Shown here: positions 12,196 through 23,697 of the stretch, in pieces
Layout: every line of letters begins with the position of its first letter
Position numbering within the stretch: position 1 is the stretch's first letter
Source: Erodium maritimum
Taxonomy: Eukaryota > Streptophyta > Magnoliopsida > Geraniales > Geraniaceae
Reading direction: 5' to 3'
Assembly: GCA_963921825.1 (NCBI GenBank)
Contig: OY997591.1
Coordinates: 19,897,515 to 19,961,514 of the forward strand
Length of the DNA: 64,000 bases
Made by a program: the position numbers and the translations under genes
The notes under the pieces: model-generated
The model's database searches: none
What the model saw: the letters and a program-made list of their open reading frames with translations, nothing else
Told to the model about the DNA's origin: nothing

Positions 12196-12619
12196 ATGGG
12201 CCTTGCTAATATATCAGTCCGAGAATGGGACATGATGGGGGAACTGGGCACGTTCGGGCTTGAACTAGAGGAGGTTACCTGTGGCATGGCCATGTGCTCA
12301 TTGGTGGCCCAGCCCTCACTGCTTGGCCGGGGGATAGAGGCACAGTCGGTGGATGTCGAGACGACAAATATCCGGGAGAGAGTTGTCGGCGGTGTTGACG
12401 CCGAGGGCTGGGATTGTCGTGCTAATTGGGAGTACGGTATCGTGGAGGTTTGTTCATACCGCGTAACGGTGGAGGCGACAAGCTGCGAGAGTCGCACCAT
12501 TCGCGTCTGACAGTGCACGTGGGTAGCAGTAAGAGGAGCGCGACATCAGGCGGCATATCTAGTGGAGCGGGATGCGGAGAGCGGTCGCGGAGTTAGTATC
12601 GTGGTGCCTCACTTTTCAG

Positions 12620-13385
12620 TAGGTGAGAGCCGAACAACAGCGTCCCGCTGGATTATTGCAACCACTGCGGGTTGCACAGTGGAAATGGGGGCACGTCACG
12701 ATGGCTTTCGTGAGCGGTTAGCCGAGTTCGCCTACAACAACAGCTTTCAGGCCAGTATCAGGATGGCACCGTTCCGAGCGTTGTATGGTAGGCCGTGTCG
12801 GTCGCCCGTGTGCGGGCGGAAGTAAGAGATGAGGGTTTACTGGGGTAGAACTGGACCGAGAGACAGCTGAATCGGTCGTGCCCAAGCGTGAGCGGTTGAA
12901 GACCGCGCAGAGTCGGCAGTAGCTATGCTGACAGACGGCGCCGACCTCTCGAGTCAGCAGTCGGTGACCATGTATCCTTGGAGGTGAGTCCGAAAGGTGG
13001 ACTGGTGCGTTTCAACCGCGGCGGAGGCAGGTTAGCCCCGCGGGGTATCGGTCCTTTCGAGGTCTTGAGTAGAGTGGGAGCAGTTGCATACCGACGTGCA
13101 CTGCCACCGCAGCTTGGGAATATCCACGTTTCCAAGTTGCGGAAGTATCTGCGGACCCCTCGCACGTCAATGAGTGGGCATGTGTCGAGATAGCAGGTGA
13201 TGTCTCATATAAGGAGACACCGGCTTGGGAAATGGATCCACGGGAGCAGGTCCTGCGCGGAAAGGTTATCCGCTCGGAACGGGTGCAGTGGCGGCACCAC
13301 GAGGCCGAGTCGACTTGGGAGCACGAGGCGAGGCTCGCGCGAATTACCCAGATCTGTTCGACTCCTGAGGTACGTCTGTTTTTAA
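12620..13385 (+). pseudogene. Chromovirus integrase C-terminal half and chromodomain, with core deleted
   Basis: Integrase is represented only by a [19 protein letters not shown] piece in one frame, then [32 protein letters not shown] in another. The zinc finger and the D,D catalytic core are missing. The tail follows with YLEVSPKGGLVRF, RGIGPFEVLSRVG, NIHVSKLRKY. A chromodomain-like block (REQVLRGKVIRSERVQWRHH...TWEHEA, about 13230-13330) closes it. Chromodomains guide chromoviruses to heterochromatin. Confidence 0.75.
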
Positions 13386-13403
13386 TTTCGCGGACGAAAT
13401 CCC

Positions 13404-13416
13404 TTTAAAGGGGGTA
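13404..13416 (+). other. Polypurine tract before the 3' LTR
   Basis: TTTAAAGGGGGTAG lies four bases before the 3' LTR start at 13420. It is the expected primer for plus-strand DNA synthesis. Confidence 0.7.
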
Positions 13417-15171
13417 GATTGTAAGAACCGCTCCCGGTCAACGCCAGTCAAATCGGCAAAAAACAGGAAAATTTAAAAAATTTGGACAGACACCTAAATG
13501 AACCCAAATTTGACCGCGAGGGTCATATCGGACTTGAGTTTACCCCGATACCGAACAAAGTGAGTTCTGGGGGACTCAGGGCAACTTTATGACCAATTTG
13601 GGAAAGGTTGACTTTTTGCCGGAAAAGTAACCGAGTGACGTTTTGTTCCGTTCGAGGTCCGTTTTCGATCCAGAAAGGTTATCCGTCGTCACAGCGGTCT
13701 TAGTTGAGCCGTTTCCTTGTAGCCCGTGAAGTTTCGTAATTTCTTGGAAAAAGTGCCCGTTCGGGGCCCGAGACGGCCGAATTTCGCGAATCTGACTGAA
13801 AAATATCTAGAAGATACTTTCCAAAAGGGATGGGATCCACTTGCCACATGTCACCAATGTGGTGGTGCTAGGTTTATTGGACAAAACAAAGGGAGACTAC
13901 ACCTATGTGGTGTTTGGCCACACCTTCAAAAAAGGGAAGAAAAAAAAAGAAACAAAATAGAAATAGAAAGAGGAGAGAAGGAGGAGAAAAGAAAAGGAAA
14001 AAGGGGAGAGAAAGTTTAAGGTTTTGTGATTTCCCGACGATCCAACCGACGGATCGTCTCAACGATAGAAGAACCGAGCTCCCATCGTCATTCCCTACGG
14101 TGAGCAACTATCCGATTTTCGTTTTGTTATGTTTAAAGTTTAGGGTTTGGGTTAAAACTAGTAGTTTATGGATGAGTTGTGGTGTGGGGTTCGTTGGAGA
14201 CGTTTTGGAGCGAAGATTGAACGTTTTCCGGTGACCGGAGGCTCGGTGGAGCTCTGGCCACCGTGTATGGTGGCTGGCCGGACCGTGTGGTGGCTGGCCG
14301 GAGCTAGGACAGGCCACCACCATGGTGAACCGGCCCAAAACCGGCCCAAGCCACCCACGGCCAAGGATGGCCGGGTGGGGCCCACATGCTCGGGTATCGG
14401 GTATCGGGTTTTCGTGTTCGGGTGGTTTAGAACGATCCCCAAGTCGTTAATCCACACCCGGAACGAATTTTGGAATTAAATTGTAAAAGTTGTAAATGAC
14501 GGGTTTAGAAACTTTAAACGCGAATTAAATTGCTCGGAAGTCGGAAATCGATTCCGTCGATTGCGTTTGAACCCTTGAATTATTCTAAGACCGTAGAAGC
14601 GAAAACGGGAATTTTCGGAGACCCGGAAGGACGTTTTCCAATAGCGGGCAGATTCGCCGGGTCGGGCGAAACGGGCCTTTCCGGGCCCATTAACGACAAT
14701 GTCGAGTAATTGGGAAGTTTGGGAGTGATTGACCTTGTCGGGGCTGCGTTTGGGCGTCAAGTGTATTAAAATTCAGTTTATGTCTGCGAACTTAAAAGTG
14801 TTTTAAATTGTGTTCTTATTAGATCGTGCCACCGACAGAGGAAAGGGGAAGCTAGGCGAGTGATCGTGATCACGCCGGAGCTTGGTTGTGAGCTTTTGGG
14901 AAAGCATACGAGGTAGGGAAAAGTAGCCGGATCTCGGCCCTGACTAGGGAAAGTTAACAGTAGAAATGCATGTGACACTTGGGTGTCGTGGGTTAGGTAA
15001 GTTTATCGAACAATAGAAAGGCAGGCGACACCGGGTGGTGTCGTGTGATACGGGAACGTATCGAACAATAGAAATGCATGTGACACTTAGTAGTGTCGTA
15101 TGAGCAGTGAACTTATCGATATTAGAATTACTGGAGGCATTTGGTTATGCTTGGAGGTTGATTGTTTAGTT

Positions 15172-15775
15172 TGTGTCTTGGGTGGCCATGAGTGCCCGTG
15201 GGGTTGTCGGACCCGTATTTTTATTGTTGATGTCTTGGGTGGCCATGAGTGCCCATGGGGTTGTTGAAACCGTATTTTTATTGTTGATGTCTTGGGTGGC
15301 CATGAGTGCCCGTGGGGTTGTTGAAACCGTATTTTTTATTGTTGATGTCTTGGGTGGCCATGAGTGCCCGTGGGGTTGTTGATACCGTATTTATATTGTT
15401 GTGTCTTGGGTGGCCATGAGTGCCCGTGGGGTTGTTGAACCCGTGTTTTACTGTTGGTGTCTTGGGTGGCCATGAGTGCCTGTGGCGTTGTTGAACCCGT
15501 GTTTTACTGTTGGTGTCTTGGGTGGCCATGAGTGCCCGTGGGGTTGTTGAAACCGTGTTTTACTGTTGGTGTCTTGAGTGGCCATGAGTGCCCATGGGGT
15601 TGTGGAAACCGTGTTTTACTGTTGGTGTCTTGGGTGGCCATGAGTGCCCGTGGGGTTGTTGAAACCGTGTTTTACTGCTGGTATCTTGGGTGGCCATGAG
15701 TGCACGTGGGGTTGTTGAACCCGTGTTTTACTGTTTGTGTCTTGGGTGGCCATGAGTGCCTGTGGAGTGTTAAAC
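15172..15775 (+). repeat. LTR minisatellite, about eleven copies
   Basis: Units of about 50-57 bp begin with GTCTTGGGTGGCCATGAGTG. Early units carry a long T-rich spacer (TATTTTTATTGTTGAT). Later units carry a shorter one (GTGTTTTACTGTTGGT). The two variants are in blocks, showing local duplication after insertion or before transposition. Confidence 0.9.
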
Positions 15776-15842
15776 CGGTGTTGTTGCTGTTTGTTGAACT
15801 TTGCTTGTGATTGTGATTGTGGTTGCCTGAGGATTGGGTGTG

Positions 15843-16022
15843 ACAGGTCGACCGTCTGATCCGACTGCGTGTCGGGAAAAGTGCGACAGGTCGACCGCCT
15901 GATCCGACTGCGTGTTGGGAAAAGTGCGACAGGTCGACCGCCTGATCCGATTGCGTGTCGGGAAAAGCTGCGTGGGTATTGGCTAGACAGGTCGACCGCC
16001 TGATCCGACTTCGTGTCGGGAA
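15843..16022 (+). repeat. Four-copy GACAGGTCGACC repeat in the 3' LTR
   Basis: GACAGGTCGACCGCCTGATC followed by a CGTGT(C/T)GGGAAAAG tail occurs four times. The first three are about 60 bp apart; the last is separated by a GCGTGGGTATTGGCT spacer. A related GACAGGTCGAC(A/C)G array is in the solo LTR at 36598-36750. Confidence 0.85.
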
Positions 16023-16314
16023 AAGTTGTGTGGGCACTGAGCAGCTGGAGTGCGATCCTTTGCGATCTTGTTTGGTGTGCGATCCTTTGTGATCTTGGGT
16101 GTTGAGTGGTTATCTTTCGCGTCTTTGGAGGAAGTCGTAATCATTGCGTCGGGTCTACTTTACGTGTCCGGGTGTTGAGTTGTTGGGGAAAGTAACAGTT
16201 TGTGTGTCAGTCGGGTTACTTGAGTTTGGGGATAGTAGTCCCCGGTGTTTGGGTTGTTGTTGGTGTTTCCGGCATTGTCTGCTAGTATGTCGTAGTCAGT
16301 ATGGTATCCGTGGT

Positions 16315-16352
16315 GGTGAGCGAACGCTCACCCCTAGCTGCTTTTCCTACAG
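16315..16352 (+). promoter_or_regulatory. Conserved LTR hairpin and splice-acceptor-like tract
   Basis: GGTGAGCG-AA-CGCTCACC is a perfect 8-bp stem with a 2-base loop. It is followed by CTAGCTG and CTTTTCCTACAG, a strong plant 3' splice site. The same pair is at 45520-45557 and, reversed, at 19917-19954. A weaker version is at 5292-5334. Confidence 0.55.
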
Positions 16353-16614
16353 GTACTGGTCGCGAGACGGACTAGGGGAGCTCTCGGAGCTTGAAGAGCT
16401 GGGAGCGGGAGTCCGGGTTTTTCTTTTGAGTTTAGCGACGTACGCCATGTCTTTTGTCCGCTTGTTTGGACGTACTTTTGAGTTGTAAATTATTATTTTG
16501 ATTTAACTAAATGGTGATTTTAAGCGATTTATTTAAAATGTTTGAAAGTGGTTTTATTGTTTTACCGTTTGCGTTCCAGGTTCGGTTCTACTGAATTTGG
16601 GGCGTGACATCATG

Positions 16615-16963
16615 GATGTCTAATAAGAAATCCATTATTGTCGGGTCCTCTACTGAGAACGGATATAAAGCTATTGGGAACGCGATATTTGAACTTATTT
16701 GACTTCGTTCCTTATTTCATTAGCTTGGTCTCATGCCACACCCACTCTCAGGTGTGATAACATTGGTGCAACTTTACTCTATTCCAACCCGATATTCCAT
16801 CGAATTGGACTATCCCTTTGTTCATGAACAAGTTAAGACCGACCATGTATCCGTTCAACATGTTCCCACTAACGACCAAGTCGTCGATATTCTCACCCAA
16901 CCATTACACCTGACTCGATTCTTACAACTTCGTAATTGTCTTTCCCTCACTCATGTGCATTAG
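16615..16963 (+). pseudogene. Ty1-copia pol, right part: end of RNase H
   Basis: Removing the chromovirus and one TCATG copy joins the left half (LISW) to MSNKKSIIVG...STENGYKAIGNAIFEL, the copia RNase H end. After a stop it continues as SIPTRYSIELDYPFVHEQV, VPTNDQVVDILTQPL and closes at the TAG at 16961-16963. This is the usual copia C-terminus with its LADIFTKPL-like signature. The frame is broken in at least two places. Confidence 0.85.
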
Positions 16964-17114
16964 TTTGAGGGGGAGGGGGGGTTGGAGTCTATCTCTATTC
17001 ATGATATGTAGTATCTAGGAGTCTAATTACCCTTGTTCTCTCTGGCTATATAAAGTCATGTATCGATTATTCTCTACTCAGTGAAATACATAGAGCATAT
17101 TCACAACACAACAC
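16964..17114 (+). mobile_element. Polypurine tract and short 3' LTR of the decayed copia element
   Basis: A GA-rich tract (GAGGGGGAGGGGGGG, about 16966-16981) lies directly after the pol stop. An LTR-like segment follows, starting TTGGAGTCTATC, with TATATAAA at 17047-17054 and an end near CAACACAACACA. No 5' copy is in the window, so the limits are approximate. Confidence 0.6.
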
Positions 17115-17559
17115 AAGCGGGGCTAAGTTCGTAGGTCTGGCCCTGTTTGTGGCTCAAGTTCATATTTACAGAAAAGGCCAGGGTTGTTGAAAATTCTCTG
17201 TCGTCATAGGATCTTAAGAGTTGGTTGTCAGCAAAGAGAATTGTTTCATCCCTCTCAAAGATCTCTGTGGAAGGAGAAGAAGACCCTATTTTAAAATCTT
17301 TGGCCTCGAAAGCCTGGTTGGGAGTCAGTTCGTTTAATCAAAGTGCTGCCTCTATTCAAGAGGAGATTTGTGTTTGGATCTTGAGTGAAGGGAAATAGGG
17401 AACAGAGCGATGATGATATAAGTTATGTTGATGCTTCTTTTGAATAGATTATGGTGGAAGATGTATGAGCGTGGCTTGATTTCCTGGGTTACGCTGATCC
17501 ACGACTAGGAAGAGGTTATATGCAGAGGATATTTCTTTAAGTGGATCAGTATACAGGGT

Positions 17560-17985
17560 GTCCCAGTGCAAGGTTGAAACAATGAAAATCTTGAAGTGAT
17601 TGTTGGTAGATTCGAGACGGTCTTGCTAATTCATCAGGAATTTGTGTTCGGGTGCAACTTCCATCGTGCCTTTATGTTAATTCATAGCCTCAATGCTAAA
17701 TTGATTAAGAACACCATCCATCTGAACATGGGAGATTATAGTTTCCAAGTGGCAGTTATGGAAGTTGATTTGGCCCCTCCCATTCAATCTGTGCAGGCTT
17801 GCTCATCGGAAAGTCAGACTCGTAGACATTCTGATGAGAGTTCGTCGCTAACGGAAAATCAAAAGACACTTTCTCCATGCTCATCCACTAAGGGTAGCAC
17901 ATTCAATGCATTTAATGTTAGTGAGTTCATCGAAGCTGGATTTGCTCAAACTCCAAAGTTTCAAAGGTAGAAACTAGTACCCGGA
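17560..17985 (+). pseudogene. LINE ORF1 fragment (DUF4283-like)
   Basis: The reading IQGVPVQG...NENLEVIVGRFETVLLIHQEF...GCNFHRAFMLIHS has the layout of the second domain of plant LINE ORF1 proteins, with the G-V-P...W-N-E-E-x-L-x-x-I-G pattern. The LINE at 31344 contains a comparable IHGVPILGWCTETFEEI block. A stop follows the first block, and the frame runs 17596-17970 before ending. No RT part is nearby, so it is a stray 5' scrap or an ORF1-only relic. Similarity is by eye. Confidence 0.5.
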
Positions 17986-18495
17986 GAGCCAAACATATAT
18001 AATGGATTGATGCCCGATGTGCCTGCCTCGGAATCTGGAAGAGGAAGTATTGATTTTTGAAAAACCCCATCTCGGAGCAGACAAAAGTATCGGAAAAAAA
18101 TGGGGAAGAAGGGCAAGCAAAGATCAGATGCAGTCTACTTCAAGCACATTGAATCTTGTAGGGTTGTGCAAATATCCTTCCGCCACCGAAAATCGACCGT
18201 CACCATTCGTCCCTATTACCGTAATCACCCGAACTGGTGCCACCGGCGTCGGTTAGCGTTAAAAAATATCAACCCGGTCGCATTTTGGGTGGGTACTGTT
18301 TTTTATCTTCCGAACCAGTAAAAAACCGACCAACCGACTTTAGGTATGTATATAAAAATGTTTATGTTTTGTTTTACTAATTTGATGGTTATAGTATTAC
18401 AAGAGGTTTAAAATAAATTAAGTGTTGACACTATTATTAGATTAATAGTCTAGCATAATTAAAATGTAGGAGATTAGTTTACTTTTATTCATAAA

Positions 18496-18526
18496 CTAGG
18501 TGGGAGCACCGCGCGATGCGCGGTGC
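18496..18526 (-). mobile_element. Helitron-like 3' terminus
   Basis: On the minus strand, GCACCGCGC-ATC-GCGCGGTGC forms a perfect 9-bp GC-rich hairpin. It is followed after six bases by CTAG and then T. A short GC hairpin about 10 bases before CTRR is the hallmark of Helitron 3' ends, which insert between A and T. The other end (TC preceded by A), which would lie to the right of this point, was not found. No Rep/helicase is present, so any element would be non-autonomous. Confidence 0.5.
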
Positions 18527-18529
18527 CAG

Positions 18530-19657
18530 GCGTATAACTTAGTCTAATATCATGCGATGGGCGGTGGATGATGGACAAAAAAAGTGTGCGGTTTGATTTT
18601 CGTTGTTTTGTGGGATAATGTTTGACAAAAGTTTGTGTGTGGGTAATGTCAATAATGGGCAACCGGGTTATTGGCACCCTGATAAAGTATGTACAAATAA
18701 CAAAAGTCATGGGACATGATGATACATGAACGGAAGATTAGTTCAAGTTGTTGGGCCGTCTTCTTAATGGGTTGAGTGGCACAATGGAAAAGTATGGCTC
18801 AAAAAAAGGTGCCGCCCAAGAAAACATTACAATAATTGGGGGAAACTTAATGTCCGCATGTTGTCGTTGGGAAGAGGAAGAGGCTCGAGGTGAAAGATCA
18901 ATGTCTATTCTTTCGCAAAGAAAATATACTCTTCAATTAGCATTCTTTTAAAGATGAACATTTGTACGAAAAAATGAAAAGTCAAAGTTGCATATTAATA
19001 GAATCGCACATCCTGATTAGATCAATGAGTTATATTAAGATTTTTCTTGCAATCTCTTTAATCTGCTCCGCCTACTCACTCTAAATTTTTGCAACCAATT
19101 TTGCTTTTACCAACTCCTTCACATCCAACTCTGCTTGTGGACCCGATTGAGTGAGCATGTTCCTAAAAATGATAGATATCATTATTCATCAGTGAGTCTT
19201 ACCTTGTTCAATGACTTCTCTAAGATGCAAGAACTGTGATGAACAAAAAGATGGGGTAATATACTTAGTTCACAAAAAAATACTTTTTATCTACACAAAA
19301 CAATGATTTTTTTTTTTAACTTAGCCCTATTCAAGACAATTGTTGACATGAAATTAAATGCTCTAAATTGACCACCTGATGCAATGTTTCTGTCATAAGC
19401 ATAATGTATTGAATTTCATCTCCATTTGTTTGCCACAAATATTTAATCTCACATTGGTGGAGAACGTTAATAATATATGTTCAGATGTGCGTTCAAATCA
19501 ATATGGAAACATACAAATCATTAGTGTGTACATGTAGTTTGATGGCTTGCCCTTTTCAAGATCTCCAATGGCTGATTTGTGTACATGAAATGCAATTTAG
19601 TAAAGGAGAAGAAGGTGAAGAGAGTGTTAATGTTACACTTTCATTAAAGAGGGGAAA
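18530..19657. other. AT-rich stretch without recognised genes
   Basis: Only short frames without motifs are present. If the Helitron terminus is real, this would be the element's body, up to an unidentified 5' end. Confidence 0.4.
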
Positions 19658-19662
19658 CTAAT

Positions 19663-22600
19663 TGTCACGCCCCAATTTCAGTAACCGAACTAGGGACGCG
19701 AACATTTTAAAAAGATACGATACTTGAAACCTGTTTTCATTAAACACTTTAAAAGTACCCTTTGTTCAACAAAATAATAATTACAGTTTAAAACATGTCC
19801 CAACAAGTGGACAAAAGTACAAGGTATCCGTCACTAGACTCAAAAGACAAAACCCGGACTCCGCTCCTAGCTCCACAAGCTTCGAGAGCTCACCTAGTCC
19901 GTCCCACGAACAGTACCTGTAGGAAAAGCAGCTAGGGGTGAGCGTTCGCTCACCACCACGGATAACAGACTGACTACGGAATAATTAGCAGACAAAGCAA
20001 GTAACACCAACAACAACTCAACACCGGGGAACACCATCCCCCACCCAAGTACTCTAACTGAACATACTCCCACTGTTGCCTTCCCTGACCAACTCGACAC
20101 CCTGACACGTAAAGTAGACCCGACACAACCATTGACGACCTCTTCCAAGGACTCAAAAGAAAGTTACGCAACACCAAACAGCATCACAAGGGATCACACC
20201 CCAAACAAGATCACGAAGGATCACACACCAAACAAGATCACAAAGGATCGCAAACCAGCTGCCAAGAACGCCCTCCCGGGACTCTAACCCGGTAAGGCCA
20301 ACCCAAGAATGCTGCAACTTACCGGGACTCTAACCCGTAAGCCAGCCGGAAAATGCTGCAACTTACCGAGACTCTAACTCGTAAGCCAGCCGAAGAATGC
20401 TGCAACTTACCGGGACTCTAACCCGCAAGCCAACCAAAGTATGCTCACAAACCCAAACCACACACGCGCGGCCAGGACCCCTTTATTGGCGGGCGGGCCC
20501 CCTACCCCGTCTGAACATGCAGACGCGTGTGATCGTGGACCCCCGTTTCATGAAGCGGGCCCCCAACCTCAGGTAACCACAATCACATTCACAATCACAA
20601 GCAAGTTCAACAACCAGCAACAGCACAGGTTCAACACTCACAGGCACTCATGGCCACCAAGACACCAACAGTAAATCTCGGACTCAACAGCCCCACAGGC
20701 ACTCACGGCCTCCCAAGACACACCGACAGTAAGACACGGACTCAACAACCCCACAGGCACTCACGGCCTCCCCATACACCAACCATAAAACACGCTTGCA
20801 ACTTACCGAGACTCTAACTCGTAAGCCATCTAAAGAAAGCTTGCAACCCCCCGAAACTCTAACTCGTTCAGGCCAGCCAAAGACACCAACCTTAGTACAC
20901 GGGCTCTCAAGGCCACCCAAAACACCAAAGGTAAAGACACGGGTTCAACAACCCCACGGGCACTCATGGCCTCCGAAAACTCAACAATAAACCACGCCTG
21001 CAACTTACCGAAACTCTAACTCGTAAGCCAGCTAAAACACCAACAGTAAAGTACAGATCTCATGGTCACCCAAACACGAATAACAACACGGGCTCTCATG
21101 GCCACCCAAGACTCAACAATAATAATACGGGCTCTCAAGGCCACCCAAAACTCGATAATAAAACACGGGCTCTCAAGGCCACCCAAAACTCGATAATAAA
21201 ACACGGGCTCTCAAGGCCACCCAAGACACCAAATAAACAATCAACCTCCGGCTTAACCAAGCCTCCAACAGTCCTAATATCACTAGACTCACAAACAACC
21301 TCCGGGCATGGTCATATGCCTCCAACAGTCCTACTATCAACAGTTTCACAATCAACCTCCGGGCATGGTCATATGCCTCTAGTAAATCTACTAACGCTAA
21401 GTTCTCTACTCCTACGACACTACTAAGTGTCACATGCATTTCCAGTATTCGCTACGTTCCTGTATCATGCATTTCTAATATTCGATAACCTAAATAACCC
21501 ACGACACCCCGGTGTCACATGCAATTCTACAGTTAACTTTCCCTAGTCAGGGCCGAGATCCGGCTACTTTTCCCTACCTCGTGCGTGTTCTCCCAAAAGC
21601 CAACCACGAGCTCCAGTGATGATCTCAGTCACTCACCCCGCTTTCCCTTGCCTTGGTCCATGGCACGATCTAAAAGAACACAAATTCAAGGCACGTAACA
21701 ACCCACAGGAATAAACTGAAAATCATTAAACTCGATGCCCAAACTTAACCCCGACAATGTCGATCACTCCCAAACTTCCCAATTACTCGACATTGTCGAT
21801 AAAGGACCCTTAAAGGCCCGATTCGCCCGACATGGCGAATCTGCCCGGTTTTCAATAATTGCCTTCCGGGGCTCCAAAAGCCCCCGTTTTCGTTTCTACG
21901 GTCTTAGAATATTTCAAGGAACCCAACGCCCTTGACGGAATCGAATTCCGACTTCCGAGTCAATTAATTAACGTTTAAAGTTTCTAAACCCCGTTAATTT
22001 CAACTTCTCCAATTTAATTCCAATTTTCGATTCGGTCTAGGATAAATGGCCCGGGAACGTTTTAAACCACCCGAACGATAAAACCCGAGCACGTGGGCCC
22101 CACACGGCCACAATGGAAAAATTCCCTTTTTGCCCGAAAACGTTCCTAACGAACCCCAAACCTCAACCATTCATCTTTAAACCAATTCTAACCAAAACCC
22201 AACCATAATCAAACCGACTAAACTCAAACCCTAAAATTTAAACGTATCAAAATGAAAATCGGTTAGGTGCTCACCGTAGGGAATGACGAAGGGATGACGA
22301 ATCTTCAATCGTTGAGTCGATCGGTCGGTCGGATCGTCGGGAAATCACCAAAATCTCCCCTTTTCTTTCATTTTCTCTCCTTCCCTTTCTCTCTCTTCTT
22401 TCTCTCTCCATTTCCTATTTTGCTGCTGAATTGCCGTGTATCACCTCCACATTTCCCTTTTAAATTGATTCAAACACTAACACATAGCAAAAAGACCAAA
22501 ATGCCCTTCCTTTTCCTTTTGTCTTTTCTTTAAAGTCAACGGTAAAGTTGTCCTCCCCTTTTCCTTCCACCACATTCATGGCATGTGTCATGTAGGTCCC

Positions 22601-23015
22601 ACACCTTTTTGGAAAATATCTTCTAGATATTTTTCAGTCAGATTCGCGAAATTCGGCTGTTTCGTGCCCCGAACGGGCACTTTTTCCAAGAAATTACGAA
22701 ACTTCACGGGCTACAAAGAAAACGGCTCAACTAAGACCGCTGCGACGACGGCTAAGCTTTTTGGATCCAAAACGGTCCTCGAATGGACCAAAACGTCGCT
22801 CGGTTGACTTTTTCAGCGAAAAGTCAACTTTTCCCAAATTGATCAGAAAGTTGCCCCGAGTCCCCCGGAACTCACTTTGGTCGATATCGGGGTCAACTTA
22901 AGTCCGGTATGACCCTCGGGGTCAAATTTAGGTTCAATTAAGTGACTGACCAAAAATTTTAAATTTTCTTGTTTTTCGCAGATTTGACTGGCGTTGACCG
23001 GGAGTGGTTATTACA
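19663..23015 (-). mobile_element. Solo LTR of the Tekay-like family (copy C)
   Basis: On the plus strand it starts TGTCACGCCCC and ends GAGTGGTTATTACA, the reverse complement of the chromovirus LTR ends. It is flanked by the perfect duplication CTAAT (19658-19662 and 23016-23020). The length is 3353 bp. No internal region exists, so it is a solo LTR. Reading on the minus strand it has TACG/GTGAGC at 22274, GAG/GTAGGG at 21577, GACAC/GTGTC hairpins at 21503-21516 and 21416-21431, several tandem repeats (20270-21240), the GGTGAGCG hairpin at 19937-19954 and the acceptor-like CCTACAG ending at 19917. Confidence 0.9.
20270..21240 (-). repeat. Tandem repeats inside solo LTR C
   Basis: Two repeat types are seen on the plus strand: TGCAACTTACCG(G/A)GACTCTAAC units of about 57 bp (20310-20440, again near 20800 and 21000), and GGGCTCTCAAGGCCACCCAA units of about 37-40 bp (21070-21225). 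The latter is the reverse complement of the TTGGGTGGCC... minisatellite in the other LTRs, with a different spacer. Confidence 0.85.
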
Positions 23016-23563
23016 CTAATGGTTGGACAAGAGAATTGAGGGCCGAGCAAGGAGAAGAGAGAATAGAAGAATATAAATTAGAGAAAAAAAGTAAATTAAA
23101 CAGAGTTCATTAGAAGCTGTCACGTATGCTTAATCTTTTGTTTTTAATAAAAAAAATATGTTCCTATAATTAATTATGTAGTAAGTTGGTTGTTAAAGTT
23201 AAATAATAGAATAATGAAAGTAATATGCTTTAATGGTTGATGTTCATGTGAGGTAAACACTATTCATTCGTTATTATACTAATATATTTATTTCGAGATG
23301 GTTAAGATTTGTAGCAAAGATGCTTGCCGTTTTTGGTTTTAAGACTTGGTAATTAAGTTTTATTTTCTTGATGTGAAAAATAATACCATGAATGGTGTTT
23401 TTGAGGTATTGAAAAATAATACCATGAGTGATTTTGTATATTTTGAAATTAATATTTGGGTGCCTAAATTAAAGGACTCTTTTTCGAAATAATGAATACC
23501 TACCTTTTCAAATCCTAATAAGTTCATTGATTTTCAGTTTTTATGAAGACCATCTAAACTTTT

Positions 23564-23621
23564 AGAATATTGCATATGAAGTTTTTTTTTTTTTTGACAA
23601 AAGAATATTGCATATGAAGTT
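23564..23621. repeat. 20-bp direct repeat flanking an 18-base T-rich insert
   Basis: AGAATATTGCATATGAAGTT occurs at 23564-23583 and 23602-23621. The bases between are a T run followed by GACAAA. It looks like a target duplication around a tiny minus-strand poly(A) insertion. Confidence 0.7.
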
Positions 23622-23650
23622 AAGTGTGTATCATCAAGGGTTCTTAACTA

Positions 23651-23697
23651 GAATACACAAAGTTCATCATCTATCTAAAAAAGGAATACACAAAGTT
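23651..23697. repeat. 14-bp direct repeat flanking a 19-base insert
   Basis: GAATACACAAAGTT occurs at 23651-23664 and 23684-23697. The insert is CATCATCTATCTAAAAAAG, ending in an A run. It has the same form as the preceding one. Confidence 0.7.

Larger units (their letters stand above)
7651..16609 (+). mobile_element. Ty3-gypsy chromovirus (Tekay-like), full length but dead, nested in copia
   Basis: The element starts TGTAAGAACC and ends GGGGCGTGACA. It is flanked by the perfect 5-bp duplication TCATG (7646-7650 and 16610-16614). The order protease, RT, RNase H, integrase, C-terminal chromodomain is that of chromoviruses. The very long LTR (3190 bp for the 3' copy) and the LRGKVIRSERVQW chromodomain-type tail point to the Tekay/Del lineage. 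The first roughly 130 bases of the two LTRs differ at about seven sites by eye, so this is not a recent insertion. The 5' LTR is cut short at about 9584, and no primer-binding site or gag is recognisable. Confidence 0.9.
13420..16609 (+). mobile_element. 3' LTR of the chromovirus (3190 bp)
   Basis: Start TGTAAGAACC, end GGGGCGTGACA. From 5' to 3' it holds an A-rich tract, a TACG/GTGAGC donor-like site at 14099-14104, and a GAG/GTAGGG donor-like site at 14913. Three GACAC...GTGTC hairpins follow (14974-14987, 15027-15042, 15082-15097). The minisatellite is at 15172-15775, then GACAGGTCGACCGCCTGATC repeats (15845-16020). The GGTGAGCG-AA-CGCTCACC hairpin is at 16315-16332 and the acceptor-like CTTTTCCTACAG at 16341-16352. 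Predicted frames inside it have no protein similarity. Confidence 0.88.

Noticed and set aside
15172..15775. Regular repeats reminiscent of a CRISPR array
   Set aside because: Units are contiguous and have no unique spacers of equal length; they lie inside a plant LTR and no cas gene is present.
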